Below, in pieces: positions 11,401-26,400 of a DNA stretch of 64,000 bases (positions within the stretch are counted from its first letter, which is position 1; each line of letters starts with the position of its first letter). A model generated the notes under the pieces. That model searched no databases, had not been told where the DNA came from, and saw only the letters and a program-made list of their open reading frames with translations. The translations under genes were made by a program, and so were the position numbers. Origin of the DNA: Strix aluco (lineage: Eukaryota > Chordata > Aves > Strigiformes > Strigidae); assembly GCF_031877795.1 (NCBI RefSeq), contig NC_133943.1, forward strand, positions 13,261,001-13,325,000, given 5' to 3'.

Positions 11401-14400
11401 ACATCATTACCACATCATTATTGTTATTTCACTCAAATGCCTACAAATCCACAAAATAAAAATTGAGAGGAACACTGTGCATCATTCAAACCTTGGCAAG
11501 AGTGCGATGACTGGGGTAATAAGACACAGTAAATAGAAGGTGGGGTCTGAAAGCTGTCTCTCCATAATCCAGTAAGGGTTGGTGGGAGGGTTGCAGACCA
11601 CGCAGGTGGCATTGTAGATCAGAGAGAAGACGAAGTAAAACACCACACTGCCAACCATCGTTACCAAGTGGAACAGGGTCTGTAAGCAGAATTGCACGAA
11701 ATGAAAGTGATGCTTGTAAGACCCTGAGTCTTGGTGTAAGACAGGAGGATACAAAGACACGTCAGAAAGAACGTATCCAATAGTCCATGCTACTGAAAAG
11801 TGCAGTAGGAGAAATTAACTTGCAAAACAACAGTGACAGTGAATACAGTTCTTTAAGAAATATGTTCTCATATATTGAAGTATGTAAAAATTGTGTTCTG
11901 TTCTGTTGAAAGGCACAGTAGAAACAAAGTCTGTCACTGTGCACAAGGTATTATCCTGAGGCTAATAATCAAATCTGACACATTGTGAAATCTGAGTGCA
12001 TCTTTACTTACTTTTTGTGACCCAGAATTCAGGTAAATGACTCCGAGAGACAATGCCATGTCTACACAGTATGCTATGTTCACAAAAGAAAAATAGTCAC
12101 GTGAACACGACAGGTCAAACACATACCCACGTTTTCATTTCTAGAGCCTGGTGCAAGAGAATGGTCAGGAGGGAGATGGTATTGATGGGGTTTCCAAAGG
12201 AAAACACATCTATGTCAGAGTCCTTGTATGTCTAGAAAACAAGCAGATAGAGTGTGATGAACCCTGACTATTCAGAAGTGAATTTTTCTATTTTTTAAGG
12301 AGGATAGGAGAACGAGAATATTAATGAAGATGGTACTTACCAAATAGGGGACAAAGAAGCAAATGAGGCTCTGATAGAAGGCATCCAACATTGTAATAAT
12401 AAAAGTTGACAGCTTGTATATCTGCAGGAGTTTATAGATAACAGTCATTATGATGGGACACACATCTCTAGTCTGTCCTGCAGACATGATTGCTGTCTGT
12501 TTTCTTCCATTCAGACTACTGTTTATAGCTAACTGGTCTGACTCTTCATGAGTAAATGCCTCCTGAGCAGCTGATTTTGACCAAAGGTTTATCTCTGACC
12601 AGGCATTTTCTCTGCATTAACTAAAGACAGACCTTAGGAAGATCAGTCAATCAACTAAGGGTCTGAATGTCATGAATGCCCCTTCCCTCCCCAAAGGACC
12701 CCATTCCTCAAATTCTTTTTCACACAAAGCTCTTCCTAGAGCTATAGAATTGGTCAAAAATCCTTTCTGTTAAGGTTTCTTCCATTGAAACATCTATTTT
12801 GTGCCATTTTACTTTGACTATTTGTCATATTCAAACTTATCTAGCAACCTGTGGGGCCACAGCTCCTGTGGAGTGGGATGCATTATTGGAGTGACAGAAG
12901 GCTGGACTCCTGTTGTGTCAGGGTAAACAAAATGCCAAAGCAACAAGAATAATCTCTTCAAAATAGTAAAGAACATATATTTCACACATATGTGAAGTCC
13001 AATAGCTTATAAGAAAAGGGATGGAAAGTCCTGTAGAGAATCCTCAGATTCTGCACTCCCTTGCATAGGTTTTTCAAAACATCATTAAACATGATGTGGA
13101 CCACCAGTGTTCATCAGTGCTAAAAATCACTGCTAAAAAGTCCAGGATAATGAAAGTAGGTATTAAGAGAAAGAGAAGGAAAGAGAAGAATTCCTAAGTA
13201 CGCTGCGACTTTGTGATTTAAAACTAAGGTCACTTAAAATTTTGCTTATTAACATTTTCATAATTTCCTGTTAAAAATGTTAAGGCAGTTTGGGAATAAG
13301 TGCTACTGTACTGTATGCATATGCAAAACCTGGTATGTATGGTCCTCGCAAACATACAGAGATCAGCCTGGTTCCTAAACCTGACAGGCAAACTGAGGTA
13401 AAAACATAACATATTTCATGCATATTTTCTGAGGGTTACCAATACCGACTACTGAAATAAAAGAAGTAAATAAATGAAACAGTTAATGCCTGGAACAGCC
13501 TAGATACCAAACTGTGACAAAATCCTTTATGTATTAACAGGTGTATTTCTGAACCTGAGAGTAGAAATGTCGGGTTGTTTATTGATTTAAGGGTTTGTGT
13601 TTTCTTGTCATTTTTGCTGTAATCTTTTTAACAAGCTTTTCTTAAAGAGTAGGCTGAGACTGTTCGAAGCACCAAATCTAAGCAGAGTTTAATCAGGGAC
13701 CAGCTAAACTATTTTACCCTCATTTGTTACATTTCTCATCCCGATTCCTTTATTTCTCCCGATGCCTTACACTAAGAAATCGTCTATATATGTGATGTGT
13801 ACAAATACATGTACACACACATATTTCCTCTGTCATCTCTCTTCAGATCAGAAACATCAAACTCAGAGCTGATTCGCTAGCACATCACTCTACTTATTAT
13901 CATGCAGCATGCTGGTACCAAACTGAATTGCTCCATATATTTAATGGCAGAATAAACCTTCCCATATACATCTTCCAACTATGACCAAGCACCCAGCTTC
14001 ACTTCCAGGAAGCAACTTCAACCATATGTTCCTTACCAGTTCTTCTGACAGCTACCATTATACCTTCTTTTAGTGCACATCAGTAAACTGGAAACCATAA
14101 ATGGATTATTTGGTTCCAAGTAAGTCTAAACTCTTCCTTCCTTCCTCACGAAACCAAGAAATCTGTGGTCCTTTGGCTTATCAAGCAGTTATTTCAGCAA
14201 CCAAGACATACCTCTGAATTTTGTCCATTCTTGTACAATTCGGGCAAACTAAGAAGTGTTTCTGCAGAAACATCCTTATCCAGGACTCCAAAGAGAAGAG
14301 GGGGCATTGAGGTGAAGAAGAGATTGAAAAAAATCATCTGCCAGTAATCTATCATTGTGCTGCCTGAGAACCCACAGAAGAACTGGTACCAGAAGAGCAG

Positions 14401-17400
14401 GTTGACGTAGCTCTGTGGAGAGGCAAACACAAACACAACATCCTGTTACAAGCTGAAGTGTGGCTCCCCACCTGTGCAGAAGCACATCCTTCATGCTGAT
14501 GTGATTTCATTTCTCTTTGGATTGTGGGAGTCGTGAAGCTGCACCTTTCCTGTGGCCTCTCCTTTATGTCCTCTTCCTTTCTCCGTGTTGTTCCCTACTA
14601 TTACAGCTGTTCTGAAGCCTTTAATTTGCAATTCATACATTGTCTGTGTCTCTCATATTTCCACCTATGAGGTTTATGTAGTATATCGGTTATTAACAGC
14701 CTCCCAAGAATACATTATTTTGGTTAAAGGTACCATCAGTAGACAGCTCTGCACTTTATTCCATAAGATTCCATATCTTAAGGAATATCTACTCCCATAT
14801 CTACTCCACGCTGATCCACTGTGATACAGCTTTTTTAAAGCCATTACATTTCCTTAAGAAAATATCAGAGAATAATTAAGTAAACTGTTCACAGCTCTGA
14901 GCACCAGATTTTAAAATCCTTTTACAAACTGGTTGCCCATGTGGAATCAAAGGCCTCCTGCTCCCTAATGGTAGCGGGAGATAATAGCACAGCAGCATCC
15001 CAGTCTGGAGAGCTATTTCACATTGCAAATATATATCCTTTGAACTCTAAAAGGATGCCCAATCAAGAAAAAAAAAAGTCTCCATTTCCACTACAAATTT
15101 TAACAGTGATAAGTAATTCATATTCAAAATTATTAAAAAAACCCCAACAAATGCTTTGAATTCTAAGTAGTCTTTCATGCTCAGAGTGTATTTCAGGTCA
15201 AATGGACTTGTTTGCACAGTCTTGTAGAAACTGTATGACTATCAGGTTTTTCCACTTTACACTATTCTTCAATGCACTGCTCATTTGCATATACATTAGA
15301 TTTTTAATAAAAATGCCAGTTATGACCGCATCATTACTTGCAAGTGGTTCCTATCAAATTAAATGCAAAAATTCAGAGGTTTCACAGGCAACCAATTCTT
15401 AATGCAGAGTCATCTTCTATATTCTAGCACTAATAATCTGTGCTTCCTTATGCAAATTTTATTTTGAGGCTCATGGGTATTATTAATAAAGTTTCTTGAA
15501 CTACCATATAAAAGTTACTAAGCCTTGAGTCCTTTTTCCCTCTGGAATAATGCTATTTCAAAATATATTTAGAACCCATATTTTCCTCAATGCTTTATAC
15601 AGCACATTACTGAGAAGGAGGTAGCGTACTATAAACTTGCAAAGTGAAGAAGCAGGAACTGTAGCTTCATAAAAAGTAAGACAGTATAACCTGCAAAAAA
15701 CAAAAGTAAACCAAGAAAAGCCCCCAGCCCTGGGCTTAATCCTTGCTAGGATGAAAGCTTCCAGAATTTTAATAATCTTACCACATTTTTGTAGAAAAAG
15801 TAAATCACCATCTTTGCCAGGCGAGCGTAACACCAATGTCCATGGACAAGAAGCAGTTTTTTCAGATGCTTAAATCGGGATATTGCAAAGTCACTAGCCA
15901 TCACAGCCTTTGGTAAAAAGAACAGAAGATAATTTGCAACATATCTTTTTCCCACCCAATATGATGAAATTTGAACACGGACATTGAAATGATTCCCTAA
16001 TATTGAATATTATAGAAAAAAAACACCCTTGAGAAAATAGTTGGAATTTTCTATCTCTGCAGAACTGTCCATCTTAGGAGAATGAGGAAGGGGGATGTGT
16101 GGGAAAGAATCTGGGGCAGAAAACACTGAAAGGGAATCAACAAAACCTGGAAATGCTATAGCAGAGATGATTCAGAAACCAGATGCTAACCTAACACTGG
16201 ACAGGCATCTGCTAATTTTCCATGCTTATGAGCAAACACATGTTTGTTCATGCATGCTAATTGTTGGCTCAAAACACTCTTTTTTGGCTGGACCCATAAT
16301 TACAAATTGCATATTAATTTACAACAATAATGATGCCAACTTGCATCATTAAGATGACACTCAAGAGTATAGGGCTGCTATGAAACTTATTAAGCAGCAA
16401 GAGACCATGTGACAAAAGAGGAAAGGAAATAAATTGAAGAGATACCTGCATGCCTTCTTGGCCAGATATTCCAATTCCAACATCAGCTGCTTGAATCATA
16501 CTTACATCATTTGCACCATCACCTAGAATGGGAAGACAGGAGGGAACAATAAAGGTGCAAGAAAGGGTGCTTGATACAAAATGGCTATATCAGAACAAGA
16601 AAAACGCCCTAGCTATGCTGATAAACAAAGGCTATTCTGTACTACCATGCATCTTAATTAGGGTAACTGATACTCAGCATCTAGCAGTCATGACCTCTAG
16701 GCTCTGATCTTGGTTAGAACATTCTCCTTCCCAGGAGATCTGTATCCACCAGAGCTAAGCCTGACATTGAGGCCAGCTGGGTGGTGGCATGGCCACCCCA
16801 ACACCATCTACATCTGCATTGTTTTGTATGTTTCTGCTTGGTGAACTCCATATGCTCAGTGACATGCTTTGCAGCACCCTACTTCACTGAACTCTCCAAA
16901 TTATATGATAAATTTGATTGTAGTCAACAATGTAACAAGCCAATTTCAGGACTTATTCTGCTCATTTCAGCTTACTGCATACATAACCAAATTTCTATGG
17001 AAAGACCAGCCATGGTTGTTGCCTGCGATGTGGAGACTGTGAACTAGGTTAGCTGGTAAAGCAAAATCAATGAAGCAGAAGGCTGAAAGCTTATATTTTG
17101 AACTCTAAGGCAAAGCAAAAAATTTAAAAATACATCAGACTCTTCCTTCTCTGGTCCACAGAGGTATATTTTTTAGTTTTAAGTCATAAAAATCAATTCT
17201 GCAAGGATTTTAGTGGGGTCACTTAACAAAAGTAGAGCAGGAAACTCAAAGCATTTCACATTATTTGGAGGTAAAAAGCAAGCGAGGCAGTGCTTAATAC
17301 CACTCTGGGGATAACTCCGTTTTCACCAGTTGGGAAAATCTGACAGAAAAAGGGCTTTATGAAAAGACAAAACAGTGACTTCTATTGACTTCTTTCCACA

Positions 17401-20400
17401 CCCAAAGCAAGGGCATTCTGAAGGGAATGTGTACGTACGTTTGTACCAGTGTGCATGAAAGGGACTGCTGGGAGATTCTGAATTTGGAGTGCCTTCATCT
17501 TGTTTAAATGGAGGCCAGATCTGCTCAGTGAAAGCTGAAGAAGGACTTTCATGTGGTTTTTAATCAGGAAGGAGTATTCAGTGCTATTTTCCCACTATCT
17601 ATCTAAGGCACAAGAAATAGCTCATACAATATATTCCATACATTTCCGTAACTCATAAATAAAGAACCTCCTTCCCCCTTTCTCCTGTGAGATTCAGAAT
17701 GGAGGTACCTATTGACAGGGTCATCACTTTAAGCTTCCTCCGGATGAGCTTGACCACCATGCTCTTCTGAAGAGGGGTGGAACGGCAGCACAGCACCGAG
17801 CGGCAGTGCTTCGTCAGCGCCAGGAACTGCTCCTCCAGGCCCCCCTGGAAGATGACGTTCAGCGTCCGTCCATCGATCACCAGTCCGAACTCAGCACTGG
17901 GAGCCTCAGAGGCTGAGAAGGATGTAGGGATAATGCCAAAAAACTTCCTCTGTGGTTTTTCAACCTCGTAATTCTTCCTCACCTCTTCCAAGGTTAAATT
18001 CAAGAGAGATTCACAAGTTTCCTGTGAGAAAATAGAAGTGGTTCTAGAAATAGTTATCTCCATCTCCCTTTACAGCACAGCGCCTTACAAAGTGTATGTT
18101 TGTATAATTATGCCAGTGGGTTTAAGCCTATCAGATAAACATTAGGGAAAACTGAGAAACACACTGAGATTCATCAGATTGGAGATTATTTCAGTGACGT
18201 CATTGAATCCTTCAGTGAAAACACTGTGCATCTTATCAGCTAGTTAACTGTGTAAGGAATTATTTTAAAAGAAAAGAAAATAATCTTCACATCAGGAGGA
18301 CATATTTGTACTTGCAATGCTGAGAGTTCAGAAATTTTTAAAAAATCCTTTTCTTCTAAAGGAGATTTTAAAAAATCTAGTTCTGACATGAATGAGATAT
18401 TGTAGCATTTGCTTCCCTCAGAAATAAACTGCAGTAGAGAAACAACACATTCTTATTTTCAAAATTACCCAGTAACTTTGACAGTTTGGCCTTTTCTAGG
18501 GTGCAAATTAGGTGTGTGTCACAGTTAGGGACAGAAATAAAGCTTCATATTGCCCAGCACTGTGCCTCAAACACAAACTCTGTCCTTCTTAGCAAATCTG
18601 CCTCATTTTGGACTGAAGTTCCCTCTTAGGTGCAAACAACTGGAATTGACTTAATATCAAATACACACAGATTTAAGGGGGGTGCTTTTACCTCTCCCAT
18701 ACAGATCTAAATTCGCACATCACTATCAGAGAAAACCCAGAATGATCTGGAAGTTATTGTGCTGCCTGTTAGTACTAAAAGTCCTCCTTCTGTGGCATGG
18801 CACTGAATACCTGAGGAGCTAATCACTCCCTTTTCTACCTTTTCTGTCAGCTTTATTGAGTGATGATTCAGTTCTAAAATGTTATTTTCACTTTATGTTG
18901 CATAAGGTACATGTGTAGGATGTTTGCAAGATTTAAATTACACTTAAGTGGGAGGTTCTGGAATCAAATGTACCTCTGACATCTAATAAAAAGCTGCATA
19001 TATCCTGCACACTTAAAACCTCTAAAAAATATTGAAGAAGCATCATCTTTCTGTGAACAATCCAAAAACTGTAGTGGAAATTCCTGGTTTGCCTTGGCTT
19101 GTCTTTTTAAATAATTCCCCCAACTACCTATTTGTGTTGCTTCTGCCTGGAAGATATTTAATTTTCTGTGTTTGAATAAGCTGCTGGGCTCAGGGGGTAA
19201 ACAGAATCCCTTCCCACTGAAGGCAGTCAAGGGTTAATTTTGGCAAAATTAATGGGTGAAATGCTTTGTATGTATTATTTGTTTTTCCCTGCTGCTGTCA
19301 TTGGGAGACTCTTTCAGAATCAGTGTTCTTGGCTTCATTTTGAAAGGGAAGGAACTAAATCTTATTGTGGAGAAACTCTAGTGCCCACTGAACCACATGT
19401 ATTCACACAAGCACCCATATGTGCACAGCTTGCATCCAAGCCTGGGTCGAGGGCCATATAGGGTGCTGTGGGTAAGTGCATGTGCCTGTGTTTCCTGGAG
19501 CCAGGGTGGTCCTGCCTGCAGCATCACTTCTCTGACAGAAACCATCTTCTAATTTCCATCCTAAATATATTAATTTTGCCTTCCGTTAAAGCAGATATGC
19601 GTATCAAATGAAATTACACATTGAAGCAAGGAATGTATTCCGTGTCAAATTCCATATCATCTTTGCATGTTTCCCTACTTCTGTGACATTAAAAGAGAGA
19701 GACACTTGCATAGGATTTCATTCTTGTTTGGAGAGCTACTAACTGCAGACAAAAGCAGTTAGAAAGTAGGCCACCTAACTGCTTTATACAACTGCCTATT
19801 GCAAGAAAAATAGTATTTTAACTAGATTTAATTAATCATCACAATAGCTTTATAGAGAAGGCAAGCTAGTATCAGTAACTCTCCTTCTGTGGGGAGAAAA
19901 ACAGGCAGCCAAGACCAGCGACTTGCCTAGTCACAGAAAGAAGCCCTGTCTTCCCTCCTCAACCTCCTGTCTACCCACAGCAAGGCTTGTGTCAGGCTAA
20001 CCCCTGTCGCTGCTGAGTACAGGCCACAGGTGGTCACTCCATAAAAAGGACAGAGCAGCACACTGGGAGAAGGGCAGCAGCTGCTGCCTGGGGCAGCTCA
20101 GGGGCATCCAGAGCTGTACAGGGAGTAAGAGGTCACTTGCAAGAAAATAAAAAAGGACATCACAGCTGGTATTTTGGACCCTGCTTTTGGGTGTTAGAAA
20201 TGATCAGGGCTGACCTCTCCTTAGCAAACGAGTCTGGTTTAACCATAATGCTTGAACTTGCTCTCCCCTAAGTCCATCTCACAAAGCAATCTATCCCACC
20301 AGGATGCCTGGAGGGATGAGATGCTAGGCTGTGCACAGTGCACATTCCGTTTGCCAAAGGCAAGACATGGTTTTCCTGATACCCTACTTATGTTGCTTCA

Positions 20401-23400
20401 CAATCTCCAAAAGCCACTGCTTGCTTTTCTAAAGCCTTCTACTTTCACCATCCTTAATAGCGTTTACCCTCTTCAAAAGTTAGGACTGTTTTCTCTCTCC
20501 CATTCAGGTGGTTTCAGGAATAGCTATAGATTGCACCACAGATTTTTCACTGTATTTTAGTAAGTCACAGGAGCTGAGAGATGTGCCCTCGAAGTGATTA
20601 TTCTCATATTGGAGTATGTTTGCTTTGCCTACTCTGTGACCTTCTTATTGCCCATGGAAATTTAGGGAGTATCTGTGCACATCAACAACTATGTGTGTTA
20701 CGTGGAGTCTAAAGAGTTTCTGCCCTAATGCTGCTATGTGGGTTTTTGATTGGCTGTTTTGTGTTGAATGCAGCCTAAAGCAAAGCAGTGCCAAGCTGCA
20801 AGAAACAAAGAAAGGGAAAGATAGCAAATTCTGTGCATCTCCCTGTACTCACCTTATTTTCAGTGTTAATGGTGAAGACAGTGTCTCTTTGGTTCAGCAG
20901 TTTACAGGAATATGCAATGTTAACTGCTGTTTCCTGTTTGTCTCCTGTCAACACCCAGATTTGTATACCAGCTTCTCGAAGAGCCGCAATAGTGTCAGGC
21001 ACTCCATCTTGCAGTCGATCTTCAATCCCTGTTGCTCCTGGGCAAACAGGAAAAGAAGTAGTGAATTAGTTTTCTTTCATTTGGAAACCACATTGCTATT
21101 CTCTTTTTTAAGAAAAGGTCTTTGACTTCCAGTTGTGATCCTGAACTTATCAAGAGCTGAGCCAAGGTACTGTCCAGCAAATAAACACACAGGCACAAGT
21201 TCTGCATTTGGATTAAGATCTGAATGTGTCAGCAATCAAGTTCTGGCTCTTCATTTTACTCGTTGCTAGAACAACGCATTTCATTTCTTCTTAATAATCC
21301 AAAATGACAATGTACTGGCAGAGGAATTACACCATATGCATTTTTAAAGTAATACATTAAGTCCCATCAAAGCAAAAGATGAACTTTGACTATTTAAATG
21401 AATGCTATTCCTGTTGTCAAGTTAGATCCTTCACCCATCAAAGGGAGAAGAAATGGTACAGTGTTTTCTTTTTGAAAATGTGCAAACTTAGAAGCAGATG
21501 CCAACACTCATCCTGATGGTAAGTCACCATCTGAATATTACAATACTGTTCTTATCTCTTCCACTAGAGGTCAGTTTGAAGATGTTGTAACTGTGATGCA
21601 TTAAAGACTGATAATGATTTAAGCTAAAAGAACACTTTTTGTGAAATAAAGTATGAAAGCACACAGAGCCTTAATGGTTGGCAAAGGTAACAGATTCTGA
21701 CAAGATCTACATTACTTCTTATGTGGTTCTGCTTATGGCATTTACTGTTATTACTCTAATTTTTTAAATCACTGCAGAGATTATGAGAAGCCATAATGCT
21801 AATAGCTTGCAATCACGGAAATTCAGGATAATGAAGTACGGGCACAGATTGTATTCACAGAAAAATGAGACCGAGACAACTCCGAAAATCAAAGTCCTAA
21901 AGAACAAAATGTTTGGAAACAAAATAGAAAATAAAGCACTGAAGTGCTCTGTGATTTAACAGAATAGTGTTGTTAGATACAACAGTGATGGATGATGCAC
22001 AAGTGCCACTGAATTTAAGTTTTAACACGAAGTATCCTTTTACAAAGTGCAGAAAGCAAACACGACAATGCAACAACAGCAGGAATTCACTAGCAAAATT
22101 GCCTATGTGTTTAAGTTACTGTTTAAGTACCAAAAGTCCCTTGGAATTTGTGCTCAAAACTGTAGTTAATTTACAGGATTTTATAGGTTTATCTAAGGAC
22201 ACAGACACATGATTGAATTATGGGAACTTCATTAGCTACTGTGTCAGCTGTGCCACTAACAGCTGATGTAAATGTTCTTTGCTCCTGGCACATGATAGTT
22301 TCAGTACACTCTTTCAAAGTTACTGCTGCTCAGAATGTACAAGAACTTGTTTAGACACTGTCATTGGACTGTATACCCTAGCCCTGAGATTTCCAAACCT
22401 CAGAGGAAGACTTTTTGATATAAATTAGTATAAGCTGTTTGTCTGATTGCCAAGAATATCACAGGAGAGCAAGTGATACTTCACGCAATGACGATTTTTA
22501 TTTTTAGCTACCCAGCAAGGTGAGTTTGGTCTCCAGATGCTGCGCTGTCTCCATTAACAGCTCATCTCTGTTGTCAATTGCAACTTCTGCCTCCCGACGA
22601 AAATTGGCCCATTTTTGAAAGTCATCTTCATTCAAGACCTGCATAACGCAATTTAAACAGAACTCATTTTAAATTTAAAAAAGAGAAGAATGCCAACATT
22701 CTGGATCACAGAGACTTAACTCCTATCCAGGCTGGTAAAGTACTTTAAAATAACAAGCTTTTCCAAGATAAGACTGCAAGAACTAGTAGTAATGAGAAAA
22801 ATAAACCTGCCTTCCTGTGTATAAATGGCCTACAGCTGAGACTTAAAAACGTGACCTAGAGAAACCTTGATCACACAGCCCTTAGTTGGGACCCTGAACT
22901 AGAACACACAGTTTCTAAAGGTCGCTCTACATTTCTCCAGAGCTTGAATATGACCTATTTGTTGCACATAGACAACTTCTGTATTAAAGTATCAGGCTAA
23001 GATGTACTAACTCAGGCTGAGGGCAAGATTTTTGAAAGCTGAATGCTAAGCAAAACAGAAAAAGGTTGGCTCCTCTGCAGACTTTTTATTTCTTGATTGG
23101 AATCACTGTAGAGAAGGTCAGCTAGAGTTAACATAAGAGAAACAGAAATGAATGGTTTGAGGATGACCAAAAATCCATCATCTACTCACATTGAGGAAAA
23201 AGAGACTGCAGAGCAATGAAATAGAGGGACAATCTGATTGGGTTGTATCTGGCATGTTCTCTGAAGCAGAAAGAATTGTAACCATTACATTTTTCTAATA
23301 AATCTATTGACATGTACAGAGCAAAACTGTAAACAATATTAGGCTAATGCCCTCCTACCTTCTTGGCTATGCACAGAGTTCGTAGGCCATCGCGGGCATA

Positions 23401-26400
23401 GTAATCCAGATGCTTCTGTGTTTTTTCTTTTATTCTTTTCATTCTCTTTTCTGCACTAATGTCAGCTGTGAAATACAAGGAAAAGATTCTGTATTTTAAG
23501 CACAGATCATTTCCGACCTAATGGCCTAAGATTAAAAAAGAGTGGGCATTAGAGAAAACTGGATACCAGTATAACAACAATTCCTTCAAAAGCTCAAAAG
23601 TGCATAAGCTGAAAGCTTGCTAAAGAACCCTGTTTCCTTTAAGATAACATTACTTGGGGTTTTTTGTTTGTTTGTTTGTTAATGTTATAGCACTCTTGCT
23701 GACAAGCTGAAATACGATGGTCAGGCCCTTATGACAGTATTATTGCAAAGCACACAGTCCACATGGGTTAGTGCTGTCAGTGAATTTTAATTAGCCCATT
23801 CTGTATTCTAAGCACTACTCAGGTTAAATAAATACCTCGGTTTTGATCTGCAAGGATAACACTAGAGAAAGCTTATTCTTTTTTTACACTTCTAATGCCT
23901 AGATAAAATATTTCATGCAGAAAAGAGTACTGCAAACTCTTGTGCTTCTTTATAGGAGATGACAGAAATAGCTCATTGGCTAGTTACCTTTGGCAGAGTC
24001 TTCCAGCAAGTCCATTATAACAGAGTCAGCTCCTTTTGTGTAGACAACAATCTCCTTGGTTAGAGGGTGTCTCACCACTACAGACATCCTTTTCCTTACT
24101 GAGTCAAATCCCAAAGTGTAGAGAATATCAAAAGTCAGGAGTGTGCCTTGTGGCAACCGTACGGTCACCTGTTCAGGAGTTCGGGACACTAAAGTAAAAC
24201 TATATGCCTGGGCAGCGTAGACAAGTGCTGCCTCATCTGGGCTCTCAGCCTCATAGCAAAAGTCTGTTGGCAAAGAACTGCTAGTCACAGATTTAAAAAC
24301 CTCATCCAAGGAAGCACTACCAATATCTGTGCTGCCCTTGCCCTGGAGCTCATCGCCTCTACCGCTGGCACAGCAGTTGTCATCATTGTCACAGCAATCC
24401 AATGCAGCAAGATGCTCCTCGGTGTTTTTTGCACTGAAGCTAGCACCTAGGTCTGAACTAGACTGAGATGATGAAAAAGACTGGCTAAGGCTTGCTAATT
24501 TTAGCCGTTGAAATATCTGATGAATCTTCTCCAGGGTGATTCCTGATGGTTTTATTGGTGGTGGGACTGTAACCTAGAAACATGAGAAAACCTATAATTA
24601 AAAATAAATAAATGTGAACTACAAGATACTTTTCAAACCTTCAATATATTTTTCTGTATCTAAATGACGATAATTAAAAAAGCAACTTTTTTTTTTTCTT
24701 CCACCCTATTTAACTGTGGTGGGGGAAATCAGTAGCGGAGTCTTGGGTGAGTTAGCATCCAGATTTGATGGTGATTTGTATCTCTACTTCTGAAGCAGAA
24801 GATGGAATCAAGCACCTTGTAGTTCTGTCAACGGCCTGAGAGATCAGAGAAAACCCACTATGTTCAACATACTTATTACAGTATATATAATATAAAATCC
24901 AAAAGAAAAATGGCAGATACTGTACTGGCCATAGCTATTCATCAAACATAAAAAGCCATGTTAGGAAGGGATATACACAGGCAGGGAATCAGTAGATATT
25001 ACACAAAAGGTAAGAGAACTAGAGGAGAACTCCCAAACAAGCTATTTTTCACCGATCAGGTTTCACTGAACACTGCTCTATGTTGTTAAATGGAAGCATA
25101 ATCAACTTTCCTCATATATTTAGATTACCCTTTGTCTTGGTTCAGTAGCTGTGGAGACCAGGACTGTATTGCAGATGGCAAGGGCAAGAAAAAAGTCAGT
25201 AAGGGATGTGGAAGTCTTCATATGTATAAAAGGAGAAAGATTTTCAGTCTGGAGTGCAGCTTCTCTCACTCGCCTCAGCAGCCTTCTATCGGGAGTCACA
25301 TCCTTTTCCTGGAAGAGAAATTACTTAATGAGTGTTATTCCCATTTACCCTTGTCCTCAAGGAAGACCTATCAACTTGATAGCTTCTTCTTGCCTCTTAT
25401 TGAATTTACACCTAGAATTATGTAAGGTAAATGCCTTTTGTACTTAACATCTAGGGGAAAAAGGTACATTTCTAAAAGCTGCATAACTAGATCATTAGAA
25501 CGAAATGCATCTTGAAACAGAAGATGATTTCAGAATTTTATTTCTTGTGAGATCTACTAGAAATCAAAAATAATCTATACTGTATTCCCCAACTTTGAAA
25601 CTGATGACTACTGAATTAAAGGTCATTCCAGGTGAAAGTGGACTTGGGATCTCCTATTTCAGTGTGGGAACTCATTGTTATTTCAACTGAGAATAGGTTG
25701 TGCTTATGGCTTGGTTACAGCAGTATCACTTTTTGTTCCCAGAGTAATTTTGCTTTGCACCCAGAAAGAGAAGCTGTGTCGAACTGCTCTCCTCAGTTTT
25801 TACAATAAATAAATAAATAAATAAATACATACATACATACATACATACATACATACTTCATTTGTTCCTGAAATGTTACTGTAATTTTACTACCACACTC
25901 TTCCTAATCAAACCTAAATTTGCAAGCCAAACTACTTAACAATGTCACTTACCTACAATTTAATTTGATGTAGGGCTATGGGAGTATTACTTTTAATGGA
26001 AATTTCATATTAGAAGAGTCTGGTTTGGATTTAATTCCGGGCCATATTTAACAAGAGCTTCCAAATTTAAAAGACACCTTCCTGTGAGCCAACACTTTTG
26101 GATGCCTTCTTTAAGGAACTGCCAAAGTGATTTCTAGTTCATCTCAGCTATTACCCTCTCCTCCTTGAATCTGGCACAGTTTTCTTAAGTTCCCATAATA
26201 TGCAACAGAAGTCAACCAACCACCTTCATGGCTGTGTTGTGCTGAGCTGAATATGTTGCATTGTAATTCCTGCTTGCTAAAGTGAATAGCGGTTCTTAAA
26301 TCATCCTAATAATTGCAAATAAATCTACTGCTCATTTTGCAGAACAGAGCTCAATTGAAATCCAAAGATGGAACAAGGTTTTACACTTTCTCTGCTGCAG

